This document shows positions 17,893 to 25,969 of a DNA stretch of 64,000 nucleotides, in pieces (within the stretch, counting starts at the first letter, position 1; each line of letters starts with the position of its first letter). Source of the DNA: Thomasclavelia saccharogumia DSM 17460 (GTDB taxonomy: Bacteria > Bacillota_I > Bacilli_A > Erysipelotrichales > Coprobacillaceae); assembly GCF_000686665.1 (NCBI RefSeq), contig NZ_JMLH01000001.1, positions 62,001 through 126,000 of the forward strand. The letters run 5' to 3'. The translations under genes and the position numbers were made by a program. The notes below the pieces were generated by a model. The model saw only the letters and a list, made by a program, of their open reading frames with translations, made no database searches and had not been told where the DNA came from.

Positions 17893-18225
17893 AAAAAATA
17901 AATATGAAATTTTTATTGATAAACTAAAAATAATAAAAAAGACATCTGTTTTAATTTATAAGTAATAGAAAATAAGTATTATTTAATAAATTTCGATGTT
18001 TATAAAAAATTTAAAAATATTTATATAATTAATAATAAAAGCTATTTAACGTTGCCAATTTTAAAAAATAAAAAACAGCAATTAAAATACTGTTAGTTCC
18101 TATTTGACCTTACGCATATCATATTTAACAGTCAAATATCTATTGAAAAAATTTTGTTTTTAAATCTTTTATATCACTTATTATCAAGTAAAAACCTAAA
18201 TGACTTAAAGTTGGTGTTTAATACA
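17893..18225. other. Gene-free tail of the ATPase array with decayed repeat Z2
   Basis: No ORF is seen. TATTTAACGTTGCC at about 18043-18056 with the following A-rich tract and CAGCAATTAAAAT matches the palindrome upstream of gene B, but the right arm is degraded and no ATPase follows. A right-half copy of the two-stem element (TTATCAAGTAAAAACC) ends at 18196. The stretch looks like the remains of a third cassette. Confidence 0.45.
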
Positions 18226-18255
18226 TAAAAAGCGTTAAAATTTTTAACGCTTTTT
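18226..18255 (-). terminator. Terminator of the GNAT gene
   Basis: AAAAAGCGTTAAAA / TTTTTAACGCTTTTT hairpin with T-runs on both strands, directly beyond the GNAT stop codon. Confidence 0.85.
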
Positions 18256-18258
18256 CTA

Positions 18259-18753
18259 CTATAAATCCAATCTAAAACCAATATCTCCCATCAATAAAGA
18301 ACGCTCATACTGGCTAAAACCTAATTTTTCTAACAACCTGATTGAACGATAATTATCATTATAAACATGTGCAAATACACTTTTAAAATTATAATCATTT
18401 TTTAAAACATCTAATAATACTCTGAGCGACTCCGTTGCATATCCCCGATGCCAATAATCACTATCAAAAGTATAGCCAATCATTATGGAACTAGTTTCTA
18501 TAACTTCTAAAAAATAATCACCTATCAGGTAATTATTTTCTTTTAATACCACACCTAACTGATAACTGCCTCTAGAACCATCAAATGGATGTTTTAAACA
18601 ATATTCTATTCTTTTAACTGCTTTATTATAAGGATATCGCCACCACGACTGATAAAACGCTACTTCTTTTTTATTACGATATTCACTTAAACGCTTTGCA
18701 TCAGACATAGTTAATTCCCTTATTATTAAACGCTGAGTTTCAAAAGTTTCCAT
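18259..18753 (-). CDS. GNAT family N-acetyltransferase (RimJ/RimL-like)
   Basis: A 164-residue acetyl-CoA-dependent acetyltransferase. It opens with METFETQRLIIRELTMSDA, typical of the RimJ/RimL branch. The acetyl-CoA binding region YWHRGYATESLRVLLD lies near residue 95, and VYNDNYRSIRLLEKLGF near 135. The target (a protein N-terminus, an antibiotic or a small molecule) cannot be read from sequence. GAGGTGG precedes the ATG. It is last in a minus-strand run with the YgbA-like and ABC genes, but the 47-base gap may hold its own promoter. Confidence 0.85.
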   Translation of the reverse strand: METFETQRLIIRELTMSDAKRLSEYRNKKEVAFYQSWWRYPYNKAVKRIEYCLKHPFDGSRGSYQLGVVLKENNYLIGDYFLEVIETSSIMIGYTFDSDYWHRGYATESLRVLLDVLKNDYNFKSVFAHVYNDNYRSIRLLEKLGFSQYERSLLMGDIGFRLDL

Positions 18754-18800
18754 CCTGCCACCTCACCGATAATTATCATAACATAAATTATATTATTATT

Positions 18801-19094
18801 TTAGCCTTTTATAGCATATTTGATTGTATTTATTAAATGTTTTATCGTTATGAGAGGATGTTTAAACAGCATTCTTTTGCCCGAATATTTCATTACTTCC
18901 TTTATTTGATTACGATATTTTTTTTGATAACAATGAATAGGGCAAGAGGAGCAGAATGTTTTTTCATCTTTACGAGGACAACAATCGATTCTTTTAAATG
19001 CATATTCTTTTAATTCACTTAAATCCTGCTGATGACCTTTTTCATATATTGAAATCATTATTGTTAGTAATTCTTTTTCTTTTTCTGTTGTCAT
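18801..19094 (-). CDS. YgbA-like 'nitrous oxide-stimulated promoter' family protein
   Basis: A 97-residue cytosolic protein with the family's cysteine pattern: CCP at 38-40, then FCSSCPIHCY at 47-56, giving five cysteines and a His. This suggests an iron-sulfur or zinc site. In enterobacteria the YgbA family is induced by nitric oxide through NsrR and helps growth under nitrosative stress. Its ATG overlaps the stop of the upstream ABC gene (one-base overlap), so the two are translated together. Pairing with a CydDC-type exporter suggests a redox or nitrosative stress role, by inference. Confidence 0.75.
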   Translation of the reverse strand: MTTEKEKELLTIMISIYEKGHQQDLSELKEYAFKRIDCCPRKDEKTFCSSCPIHCYQKKYRNQIKEVMKYSGKRMLFKHPLITIKHLINTIKYAIKG

Positions 19095-20740
19095 TAACTT
19101 TGCCTACCTTGTTCAATTTTAATTATTCGATCACAAATCTTTAATGAGGAAGGTCGGTGACTTACCAAAATAATCGTTTTTCCTTCACGATTATCATTTA
19201 ATGATTTTAAAACTAATGCTTCATTTAAACTATCTAAATTACTTGTTGGCTCATCTAATAAAATTAATGGTGAATCATGCAAAAAGGCTCTTGCTAATGA
19301 TAATCTTTGTAATTGTCCGCCCGATAAAGATTGATAAAGACTTCCGATCATTGTTTCATATCCATCTTTTAAACTTATAATAAACTCATGTAAATTGGCT
19401 TTTTTACAAGCTTCTATTACTTCTTCTTGACTAGCTTCCATTCCTAATTTTATATTATTAATAATACTATCATTAAACACATAAGTATCTTGGGTAACAT
19501 AACTAATAAGTTTAGCTAAAGAATCACTTTGCCATGATTTTAGATTATGGCCATTTATCAAAATATCACCACTGCTAGGATCATAAAAACGCATTAATAA
19601 TTTTAATAACGTTGTCTTTCCACTACCACTACGACCTTCTATTCCAACTATCTCGCCTGGTTTGATTACCATATTGATTTTATCTAAAATCACTTCATTT
19701 TCATACTTAAATGATACATCTTTTATTTCAATTGTTCCTAAATCACCTTGATACCCATCACTAACCTCAGCAACTTGCGGCATTTCATCCAACAAATCAA
19801 GAACCCTATTGCCACTGGCAAATGTTATTACTAAATTATGTGCTAGTGATGATAGAGCCAATACTGGTCCAAATGAAGACATTAAAGCAATCGTTCCAAT
19901 TAAAACACCATTAAAACTAATCAACTGATGAAGATATAAATAATAACTTAAAATAAACATCGCCAATGAAAATAAGCTAACACTGATATCTCCGATCATG
20001 CGATACTGCCCTTCTAAATCTTTTAACTCTTCGTTTTGATCATTTAGTAATTCACTTTTTTGGGCAATCTCATTTAAACGTTTTTTACCACATAGAAATT
20101 GATCAACGATCCTTAACCCATGAACAGACTCCAATACATAACTAGTATATTTACCATAAGTATTTCGATAATCTAATCCTTTATTACCAGATACTTTACC
20201 TACTACTAGTGGAATGAATACACCAATAAATAAATATGCTAGCGCCGCCAACAAGGCTAGTGCAATATGAAAACTTCCTAAATAAACAATCATGATAATT
20301 GAAACAATTAAAGCTATCATAACTGGTGAAATTGTATGAGCATAAAATACCTCTAATAGCTCAACATCACTAGTGATCATTGCAACTAAATTCCCATGAT
20401 CTTTTCCATCTAGTTTTGCTGGTGCTAATTTTCTCAATTTTGCAAAAACAATATCTCTTATCATTGCCAATAATTTAAAAGCAATAAAATGATTACACCA
20501 CTGTTCACCATAACGTAAAAAACCACGTAAAACACCACAAGCAATCAAAAGATAAAGTAAATTAGTAAAAGTTTCTTTGTTTACTATTTTAATTATTATT
20601 TCTCCTGCAATAATTGTCAAAAATATAGCCGCCAAATAACCAATTACACCAAGGACAATTGCCAACAGCATCGTTAATATCATCGATTTAACTAGAGCAA
20701 TCAAGCTAATTACAACCTTTAAATTACTACGCTTTTTCAC
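19094..20740 (-). CDS. cydC: CydC-type ABC exporter subunit (ATPase-permease)
   Basis: A 548-residue half-transporter: six membrane segments over about residues 1-310, then an ATPase with Walker A GRSGSGKTTLLK near 360, signature LSGGQLQRLSLARA and Walker B LILLDEPTSNLD. In CydDC the heterodimer exports cysteine or glutathione and supports cytochrome bd assembly. GTG at 20740 is chosen as start, with GGGGG 8 bases upstream and a short overlap with the preceding gene; an ATG at 20764 overlaps further. No cydAB is in the window, so the substrate is open. Confidence 0.75.
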   Translation of the reverse strand: MKKRSNLKVVISLIALVKSMILTMLLAIVLGVIGYLAAIFLTIIAGEIIIKIVNKETFTNLLYLLIACGVLRGFLRYGEQWCNHFIAFKLLAMIRDIVFAKLRKLAPAKLDGKDHGNLVAMITSDVELLEVFYAHTISPVMIALIVSIIMIVYLGSFHIALALLAALAYLFIGVFIPLVVGKVSGNKGLDYRNTYGKYTSYVLESVHGLRIVDQFLCGKKRLNEIAQKSELLNDQNEELKDLEGQYRMIGDISVSLFSLAMFILSYYLYLHQLISFNGVLIGTIALMSSFGPVLALSSLAHNLVITFASGNRVLDLLDEMPQVAEVSDGYQGDLGTIEIKDVSFKYENEVILDKINMVIKPGEIVGIEGRSGSGKTTLLKLLMRFYDPSSGDILINGHNLKSWQSDSLAKLISYVTQDTYVFNDSIINNIKLGMEASQEEVIEACKKANLHEFIISLKDGYETMIGSLYQSLSGGQLQRLSLARAFLHDSPLILLDEPTSNLDSLNEALVLKSLNDNREGKTIILVSHRPSSLKICDRIIKIEQGRQS

Positions 20741-22460
20741 TTGTATTACCCCCATAATTTTCAATTTCTTTTTGCGTGTTAACTAATATTCGGTATTCCT
20801 CATTTTCTTTCATTAACATTTCATGATTTCCATAACCTACAAGCTTACCATGACTAAAGACATAGTTGCACTTACAATTTTCAACACATGCTAAACGATG
20901 ACTAATCAAAATAACGATCTTATCTTTTTGCATTTGTTCAATTACTTTCATGATAATTTCTTCACTTTCAATATCTATATTTGAAGTAGCTTCGTCAAAA
21001 ATATATACTTTTGTATCATGTAATAATGCTCTAGCAATGCTCAAACGTTGTTTTTGACCACCTGATAAATTATTTCCCCGTTCTTCAATTACACTATCTA
21101 ATCCTGCTATCCCATCAAAATAATTCCACAAATTAACTTTTTTCAAAACATCTATCATCATTGTATCATCACTATTACAATTACCATCTAATAGATTTGA
21201 ACGTAAAGTTCCTGCAAAAATATATGGATCATGCTCAACCATAGTTATTTCTTTCATTAAACTATGATGATTGATTTTATTTACCTGTTTACCATTATAA
21301 GTCAATTTACCCTGATAATTATCATAATAACCCATTAGCAGTTTTGCAATCGTACTCTTTCCACTTCCCGAACTTCCAACGACTCCATAAACACCAGGTT
21401 GATCGATCTTTAAACAGATATCTTTTAATACGATTTTTTCATCATAGCCAAACGATAAATTGCTAATTTCAATTTCATTAATATCTTCAATTTCTAAATT
21501 CTTATCATCTTTAATCTCGACATCTAATAATCTAAAAATCTTTTCACTCGCTGCATTACCATTCATAGCAATATGGAAAAACGATCCTAATAATCTAAGC
21601 GGAATAAAAAACTCAGCTGATAACATAATCATCATAAACGCTTGTCCTAAATCAATTGCACCCGCTTGATAGCTATACAACGATATAATAATTCCCAGTG
21701 CAGCACCACCATAAGCAACTAAATCCATAACACTAATTGAATTTAACTGCATCACTAATACTTTCATCGTAATATTTCTAAAACGTTGTGCTTCTTCATT
21801 CATCTCAATATGTTTATATTGGTCACCACGATACCCTTTTAATGTTGTTAAGCCTTTAACATTATCTAAAAATCGCTCTGCTAGATTTCCATACAATCCC
21901 CAATATTTACTCAATAATCTTTTTGCAAATTTTTGTACTAATACGATTGACATCGGAATCAACGGAACACAAATAAAAAGCACTAATGCTGCCTTAAATT
22001 CTACTTGCCCAAGAATAATAAACAATGTCACTGGTGCTAACATACTGTAAAAGAACTGAGGTAAATATTTACCAAAGTATATTTCTAACTGTTCTACGCC
22101 TTCACTCATTAACTGGGTAAGTGAAGCAGTACTAATCACTTCATTATAGTGATTATTTAATAATAAGATTTTTTTATAAATATCACATCTAAGTTTCCCT
22201 TTTATATTTTTTCCAGCTTTAAAAGAATACGTGGATGCCAGTTTTCCAAAATACCCCTTTATTAAAACTAAGACTACGATAATTATTATCTTAACTATAA
22301 AATAATCTGTCTTACTATAGTAGTAAACCTTATTTATCATATCAGCCATAATGGCAATGATCATAATTTGCATGATTAGTCCTAACCATTGCATCAATAC
22401 TTGTAAATATACATATTTTTTATCATCTTTTAAATAACTAACTAATCTTTTATTAATCAT
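20727..22460 (-). CDS. cydD: CydD-type ABC exporter subunit (ATPase-permease)
   Basis: A 577-residue partner of the next gene. The membrane half contains TASLTQLMSEGVEQLEIYFG followed by LPQFFYSMLAP, a stretch characteristic of CydD. The ATPase has Walker A GSSGSGKSTIAK near 355, LSGGQKQRLSIARA and YIFDEATSNID. It overlaps its downstream partner and begins eight bases before the YbaN stop, so yeaN-like, cydD, cydC and ygbA form one translational unit. Absence of cydAB leaves thiol or haem-related export as the family-based guess. Confidence 0.78.
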   Translation of the reverse strand: MINKRLVSYLKDDKKYVYLQVLMQWLGLIMQIMIIAIMADMINKVYYYSKTDYFIVKIIIIVVLVLIKGYFGKLASTYSFKAGKNIKGKLRCDIYKKILLLNNHYNEVISTASLTQLMSEGVEQLEIYFGKYLPQFFYSMLAPVTLFIILGQVEFKAALVLFICVPLIPMSIVLVQKFAKRLLSKYWGLYGNLAERFLDNVKGLTTLKGYRGDQYKHIEMNEEAQRFRNITMKVLVMQLNSISVMDLVAYGGAALGIIISLYSYQAGAIDLGQAFMMIMLSAEFFIPLRLLGSFFHIAMNGNAASEKIFRLLDVEIKDDKNLEIEDINEIEISNLSFGYDEKIVLKDICLKIDQPGVYGVVGSSGSGKSTIAKLLMGYYDNYQGKLTYNGKQVNKINHHSLMKEITMVEHDPYIFAGTLRSNLLDGNCNSDDTMMIDVLKKVNLWNYFDGIAGLDSVIEERGNNLSGGQKQRLSIARALLHDTKVYIFDEATSNIDIESEEIIMKVIEQMQKDKIVILISHRLACVENCKCNYVFSHGKLVGYGNHEMLMKENEEYRILVNTQKEIENYGGNTSEKA

Positions 22461-22827
22461 TACCCACTTTTTTAATTGTTTCTATTCGGGATATAAAATA
22501 ATAATATTTAAATATCACTAATAAAACAATCGTTATCCTTCCATAAATATTATTCATCATTAAAAATGCAATTAAAAGCATAGTACTGGCAAACGATAAT
22601 AACATCACTTTAGTTCGTAATGTCATTGCTCTTCTAGTAACAAAATCATTTAAATGATTTTGATACAATTTAGTTCCTTGAAACCAAATTTTAGCCCGCG
22701 ATGAACTCTTCGTAAAAAAGAATAAAGCAGCCAAAAGAAACGGGGTTGTTGGTAAAATCGGCAACACCACACCTATCATTCCAATCAGCATAAATACCAA
22801 TCCCAAAATAAAATACAAATATTTCAT
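22453..22827 (-). CDS. YbaN family membrane protein (DUF454)
   Basis: A 124-residue protein with membrane helices at about 3-42 (two close segments) and 78-112. It carries the family hallmark LPILPTTPFLLAALFFF near residues 23-39. Function is unknown; the family is often found next to haem, iron or respiratory ABC genes in Firmicutes. AAGGAG precedes the ATG. It leads the CydDC-YgbA operon and overlaps the cydD start by eight bases. Confidence 0.85.
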   Translation of the reverse strand: MKYLYFILGLVFMLIGMIGVVLPILPTTPFLLAALFFFTKSSSRAKIWFQGTKLYQNHLNDFVTRRAMTLRTKVMLLSFASTMLLIAFLMMNNIYGRITIVLLVIFKYYYFISRIETIKKVGND

Positions 22828-22920
22828 ATTATCTCCTTTTTATTATAAATATCAGATTTACTTTAACATTATCAAAAGATATTTTCAATATAAATGTTAG
22901 TCTTTTTTAACATCTATCAT

Positions 22921-22957
22921 AAAAAAAAGGATTCATGATAAATTCACGAACCCTTTA
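22921..22957 (-). terminator. Terminator of the secreted hydrolase gene
   Basis: AAAGGGTTCGTGA / TCATGAATCCTTT hairpin with an eight-base T-run on the minus strand. Confidence 0.8.
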
Positions 22958-22961
22958 AATA

Positions 22962-24503
22962 TTAATTAAATTTTCTTTTTACAAATGCCAATCCACAAAC
23001 ACTTAATAATGCTGCTGTTGCATACAAACTAGTTAAAACATTATCACCAGTTGGTACAGCTTTTTCAGGACTATCTGGACTAGGTGCAACTGGTGTTACT
23101 GGTTGCTCTACACTAACATTATAATTAGCTGCCCATTCCATAATTGACGTTCCATTAGCATCTTTTGGATTATTATTTAATGTAAAAATCCATGTCCAGT
23201 GATCATTATAATGAACTAATGTAGGAGTACTATCCATATCATAATCTTCTTCAAGATTTATTTTATTGGCACCATCAACATTTACTGTATCATATAATGT
23301 TAATTTATATTTATTGTCTTTAGTTTCATAAGTTGTAAAATCAGAATTAATATTTTGCAAATATCTTATTTCCGTAGTTTCTTGACCTTCAGTTAAAATC
23401 TTAAACATTCTCTTTGAACATTCATCTGTTGCAACACTTGAATCTGTTACCCCTTGAACTAACCAAATTGCAGTATCAGATTTTGTTAGTGAAGCTAATT
23501 CTTCATCAGTTGGTGTTTGTCCACCACGAGCAGTCGCTACATCTAAAGCTGGACAGTTGATCATAGCAGCTTTAAATAAATCAGGATATGCAATTAACAT
23601 TCTTGTAGTCATATAACCACCAGCTGAACAACCTGATACATATACTTTTTCAGGATCAATATTTTTAGCTTTAATTAAATCATTGATTTCATTATATGCT
23701 ATTTCTAATAAACCATCTCTTTGAGCATAATACCAAGTATCAGGTGCCTGGAATGACATAACATGAGCCCCACCAAAAATTTCTTGTGCTTCATCACTAG
23801 CCCAAGCTACAGTTCCTCTGTTTGCAAGCATTTGAGCTACGTTATTACCAGAATTTAAAAGATCTCCTTCACCATTTCCATGGAACCAAACAATAAGTGA
23901 ATCTGCATTCCCTGCATCATAATATTGATAGTTAATACCATTTTCGACTATTACAGATTCAAATTTAGCTGTTTCATCATTAGTTACAGTATTATCTGTA
24001 GTATATTTTGCAATATAATTATCATCGATTTCTCGACCATCAGCAGCAGTCAATGTTACACCTTTATTTTGAACGATCGTATACTCTAATTCAGCAGGAT
24101 AATTTCTTGCATATCCTTTTTTGGCATCACTTATGTATGTCAATGTTGATCCATACCCATCGTTTTCATCAAAATAAACATTAACATATTGACCATCTGT
24201 CTCTACTTTTACAATTTTACGATTGCCATTGTATTGCTCTTTTCCTTTATAATCCTCGTCTTCAATTTTAATAGTTGATTTTGCAGTAACTGTAAAAGTA
24301 TCAAGATCTACATTTGAAACCCTATACCCTGCTCCAAAATCAATTGTCATTTTGTTTACCACTTCACCCGCATCAGTGACTCTTGCAGATAAACTACAAT
24401 CATAAGTAGTATCTACAGTTTCTGCTAATACCGGTGCACTGAAAGCGGTTACCGCTAATGCCATACTGGCAGCAGCTGCAAAAATTTTTCTAAATTTTTT
24501 CAT
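22962..24503 (-). CDS. Secreted alpha/beta hydrolase with C-terminal wall-anchor-like tail
   Basis: A 513-residue exported enzyme. Residues 1-28 form a Sec signal peptide (cleavage after VLA). An Ig-like beta domain covers about 30-180. The hydrolase domain (about 185-460) has the oxyanion-hole region WFHGNGEG near 206-213, nucleophile S293 in GCSAGGY, a likely acid D354 and H435 in HYNDHW. It resembles prolyl-oligopeptidase, feruloyl-esterase or depolymerase-like lipases; substrate is unclear. After a Pro-rich linker the tail has VPTGDN (483-488), a hydrophobic helix and KRKFN. This fits a sortase signal lacking the LPxTG leucine spacing. SD is AGGAGG. Confidence 0.8.
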   Translation of the reverse strand: MKKFRKIFAAAASMALAVTAFSAPVLAETVDTTYDCSLSARVTDAGEVVNKMTIDFGAGYRVSNVDLDTFTVTAKSTIKIEDEDYKGKEQYNGNRKIVKVETDGQYVNVYFDENDGYGSTLTYISDAKKGYARNYPAELEYTIVQNKGVTLTAADGREIDDNYIAKYTTDNTVTNDETAKFESVIVENGINYQYYDAGNADSLIVWFHGNGEGDLLNSGNNVAQMLANRGTVAWASDEAQEIFGGAHVMSFQAPDTWYYAQRDGLLEIAYNEINDLIKAKNIDPEKVYVSGCSAGGYMTTRMLIAYPDLFKAAMINCPALDVATARGGQTPTDEELASLTKSDTAIWLVQGVTDSSVATDECSKRMFKILTEGQETTEIRYLQNINSDFTTYETKDNKYKLTLYDTVNVDGANKINLEEDYDMDSTPTLVHYNDHWTWIFTLNNNPKDANGTSIMEWAANYNVSVEQPVTPVAPSPDSPEKAVPTGDNVLTSLYATAALLSVCGLAFVKRKFN

Positions 24504-24677
24504 TTCCTTATACCTCCTAAATATTATTATAACATTGCTTACTTTTAGCTGTATTTACATATTTATACATTTAGGTTCAAAAATTGGTACTATATTTATA
24601 AAATTTAGTCTTGAAAAAACAATAAATTTATGATATGTAATTTGAAATTTTAATATGAAATGTTGATTTAAAAATGT

Positions 24678-24741
24678 TATAATATAAACAGATCAACGTG
24701 TAGTTTGCAGAACGTAAATCCAGTTGCAACTACACTTTTTT
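24678..24741 (+). promoter_or_regulatory. Promoter plus leader terminator ahead of the CarD-like pair
   Basis: TATAAT at 24678-24683 predicts a start near 24690. Within 50 bases comes a strong hairpin, GTGTAGTTTGCA (24698-24709) with TGCAACTACAC (24725-24735), and six Ts. The only upstream gene is divergent, so this plus-strand terminator cannot belong to it. It either attenuates the CarD operon or ends a roughly 48-base RNA. Confidence 0.6.
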
Positions 24742-24760
24742 AATTATAGGAGGATAATAA

Positions 24761-25282
24761 ATGTATAAAATTGGTGAAAATGTTTTATATGGTAGTGAAG
24801 GGGTATGTAAAATAACAGATATTGTTTCAAGAGTAATCAATAATCAAGAAAAAAAATTTTATCTCTTGACTTCTTCCAGCAATAAAATGAAAATTCTTGT
24901 TCCTTTAGATAATGAACTTTCTTTAGCAAAAATGCGTAAAATTTTATCAAAAGAAGAAATATATAAACTTATTGAAGCTATGCCTGATAATGAAACTATT
25001 TGGATAAAAGATAAAAATTTACGAAAAAAAAAGTATAATGAAATTATTATAAAAGGTGACCATGAACAAATCGTCAAACTGATCAAAACTTTGTATTTAA
25101 ACAAACAAGAGCAAATAAAAAAAGGCAAAAAATTTCATGTTCAAGACATGTATTTACTTGATGCCGCTGAAAAAATGCTTTATGAAGAATTTTCTTATAC
25201 TTTAGACATTCAACCTGACGAGGTTCTTCCTTTTATTTTAAAAAACATTAAATTAAACGAAAAAGGTAACAATAATGTATAG
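24761..25282 (+). CDS. CarD/CdnL-family transcription regulator
   Basis: A 173-residue protein. The N-terminal RNA-polymerase-interacting Tudor-like domain starts MYKIGENVLYGSEGVCKI, typical of CarD (about 1-60). The helical C-terminal domain (about 65-165) contains YLLDAAEKMLYEEFSYTL. CarD proteins bind RNA polymerase beta and stabilise open complexes. TAGGAGGA precedes the ATG. The leader holds a terminator hairpin, suggesting attenuation. Its stop overlaps the start of a second, divergent CarD-like gene. Confidence 0.85.
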   Translation: MYKIGENVLYGSEGVCKITDIVSRVINNQEKKFYLLTSSSNKMKILVPLDNELSLAKMRKILSKEEIYKLIEAMPDNETIWIKDKNLRKKKYNEIIIKGDHEQIVKLIKTLYLNKQEQIKKGKKFHVQDMYLLDAAEKMLYEEFSYTLDIQPDEVLPFILKNIKLNEKGNNNV

Positions 25283-25718
25283 TATCAATGATTACGTAAT
25301 TCATCAAAATAATCATATTTATCAAATCATTGCAATAAATAATCAGATCACCTTAAAGTCTCCTTTAAACAACAACTCTATTTTAGCTGATTCTAAAGAT
25401 ATTATTCGAAAAGTCACAACTAAAAAGGAACTCGAAGAAATTATTGAGCGAATTCCCTATATCCGCACTCTAGAAATAACAAGCGAACGCTTTCGTCAAG
25501 AACTATATCGAAAAACGTTTGATAGCTACTTAGAAATAGAATGGATCAAACTAATAAAAACAATTTATTTGCGCCATCGTTTTCATAAAGCTCAGTCATA
25601 TGAATTAGATTATTTAAAACAAACCCAAACTCTTTTTCATGAAGAAGTTGCAATTGTATTAAATATGCCAATTGATAAAGTAGATGATTATATTAAAAAT
25701 AAGATCATGGAATTTTAA
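25275..25718 (+). CDS. Divergent second CarD-like protein
   Basis: A 147-residue protein overlapping the preceding gene by eight bases. The C-terminal helical half matches CarD (WIKLIKTIYLRHRF near 95 and LKQTQTLFHEEVAIVL near 118). The N-terminal Tudor-like domain is shortened to about 40 residues and lacks the GVCKI core seen in its neighbour. It could partner with the upstream CarD protein or act as a decoy without strong polymerase binding. The gene pair shares one terminator. Confidence 0.72.
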   Translation: MYSINDYVIHQNNHIYQIIAINNQITLKSPLNNNSILADSKDIIRKVTTKKELEEIIERIPYIRTLEITSERFRQELYRKTFDSYLEIEWIKLIKTIYLRHRFHKAQSYELDYLKQTQTLFHEEVAIVLNMPIDKVDDYIKNKIMEF

Positions 25719-25814
25719 ATTTATAATTATTCGTAATAAACAACTAAAAATAAGATATTTCAAATAATGAGTCACTTTTATCAAATAAACAAGTAATAAT
25801 TAAAATTACTTTAT

Positions 25815-25846
25815 ATGAAGTTGTCGAATAGACAGCTTCATTTTTA
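25815..25846 (+). terminator. Terminator of the CarD-like operon
   Basis: ATGAAGTTGTC / GACAGCTTCAT stem with a five-base loop and T-run. Confidence 0.85.
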
Positions 25847-25917
25847 TTTAAAAATCATTTTTCGTTTTATATCAAAAACAATATACAAATATCTTTATTA
25901 TCATTGTAAAGATAAAT

Positions 25918-25957
25918 AAAAATAGTATCTATAAATAAGATATCTATAGATACTATT
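25918..25957 (-). terminator. Terminator of the GH31 gene
   Basis: A 13-bp perfect inverted repeat, AATAGTATCTATA / TATAGATACTATT, with T-rich sequence on the minus strand. Confidence 0.75.
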
Positions 25958-25969
25958 ATGACTTATACA

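Noticed and set aside
24430-24460. cre-like TGAAAGCGGTTACC
   Set aside because: It mismatches the consensus at a fixed position and lies inside the hydrolase coding region.
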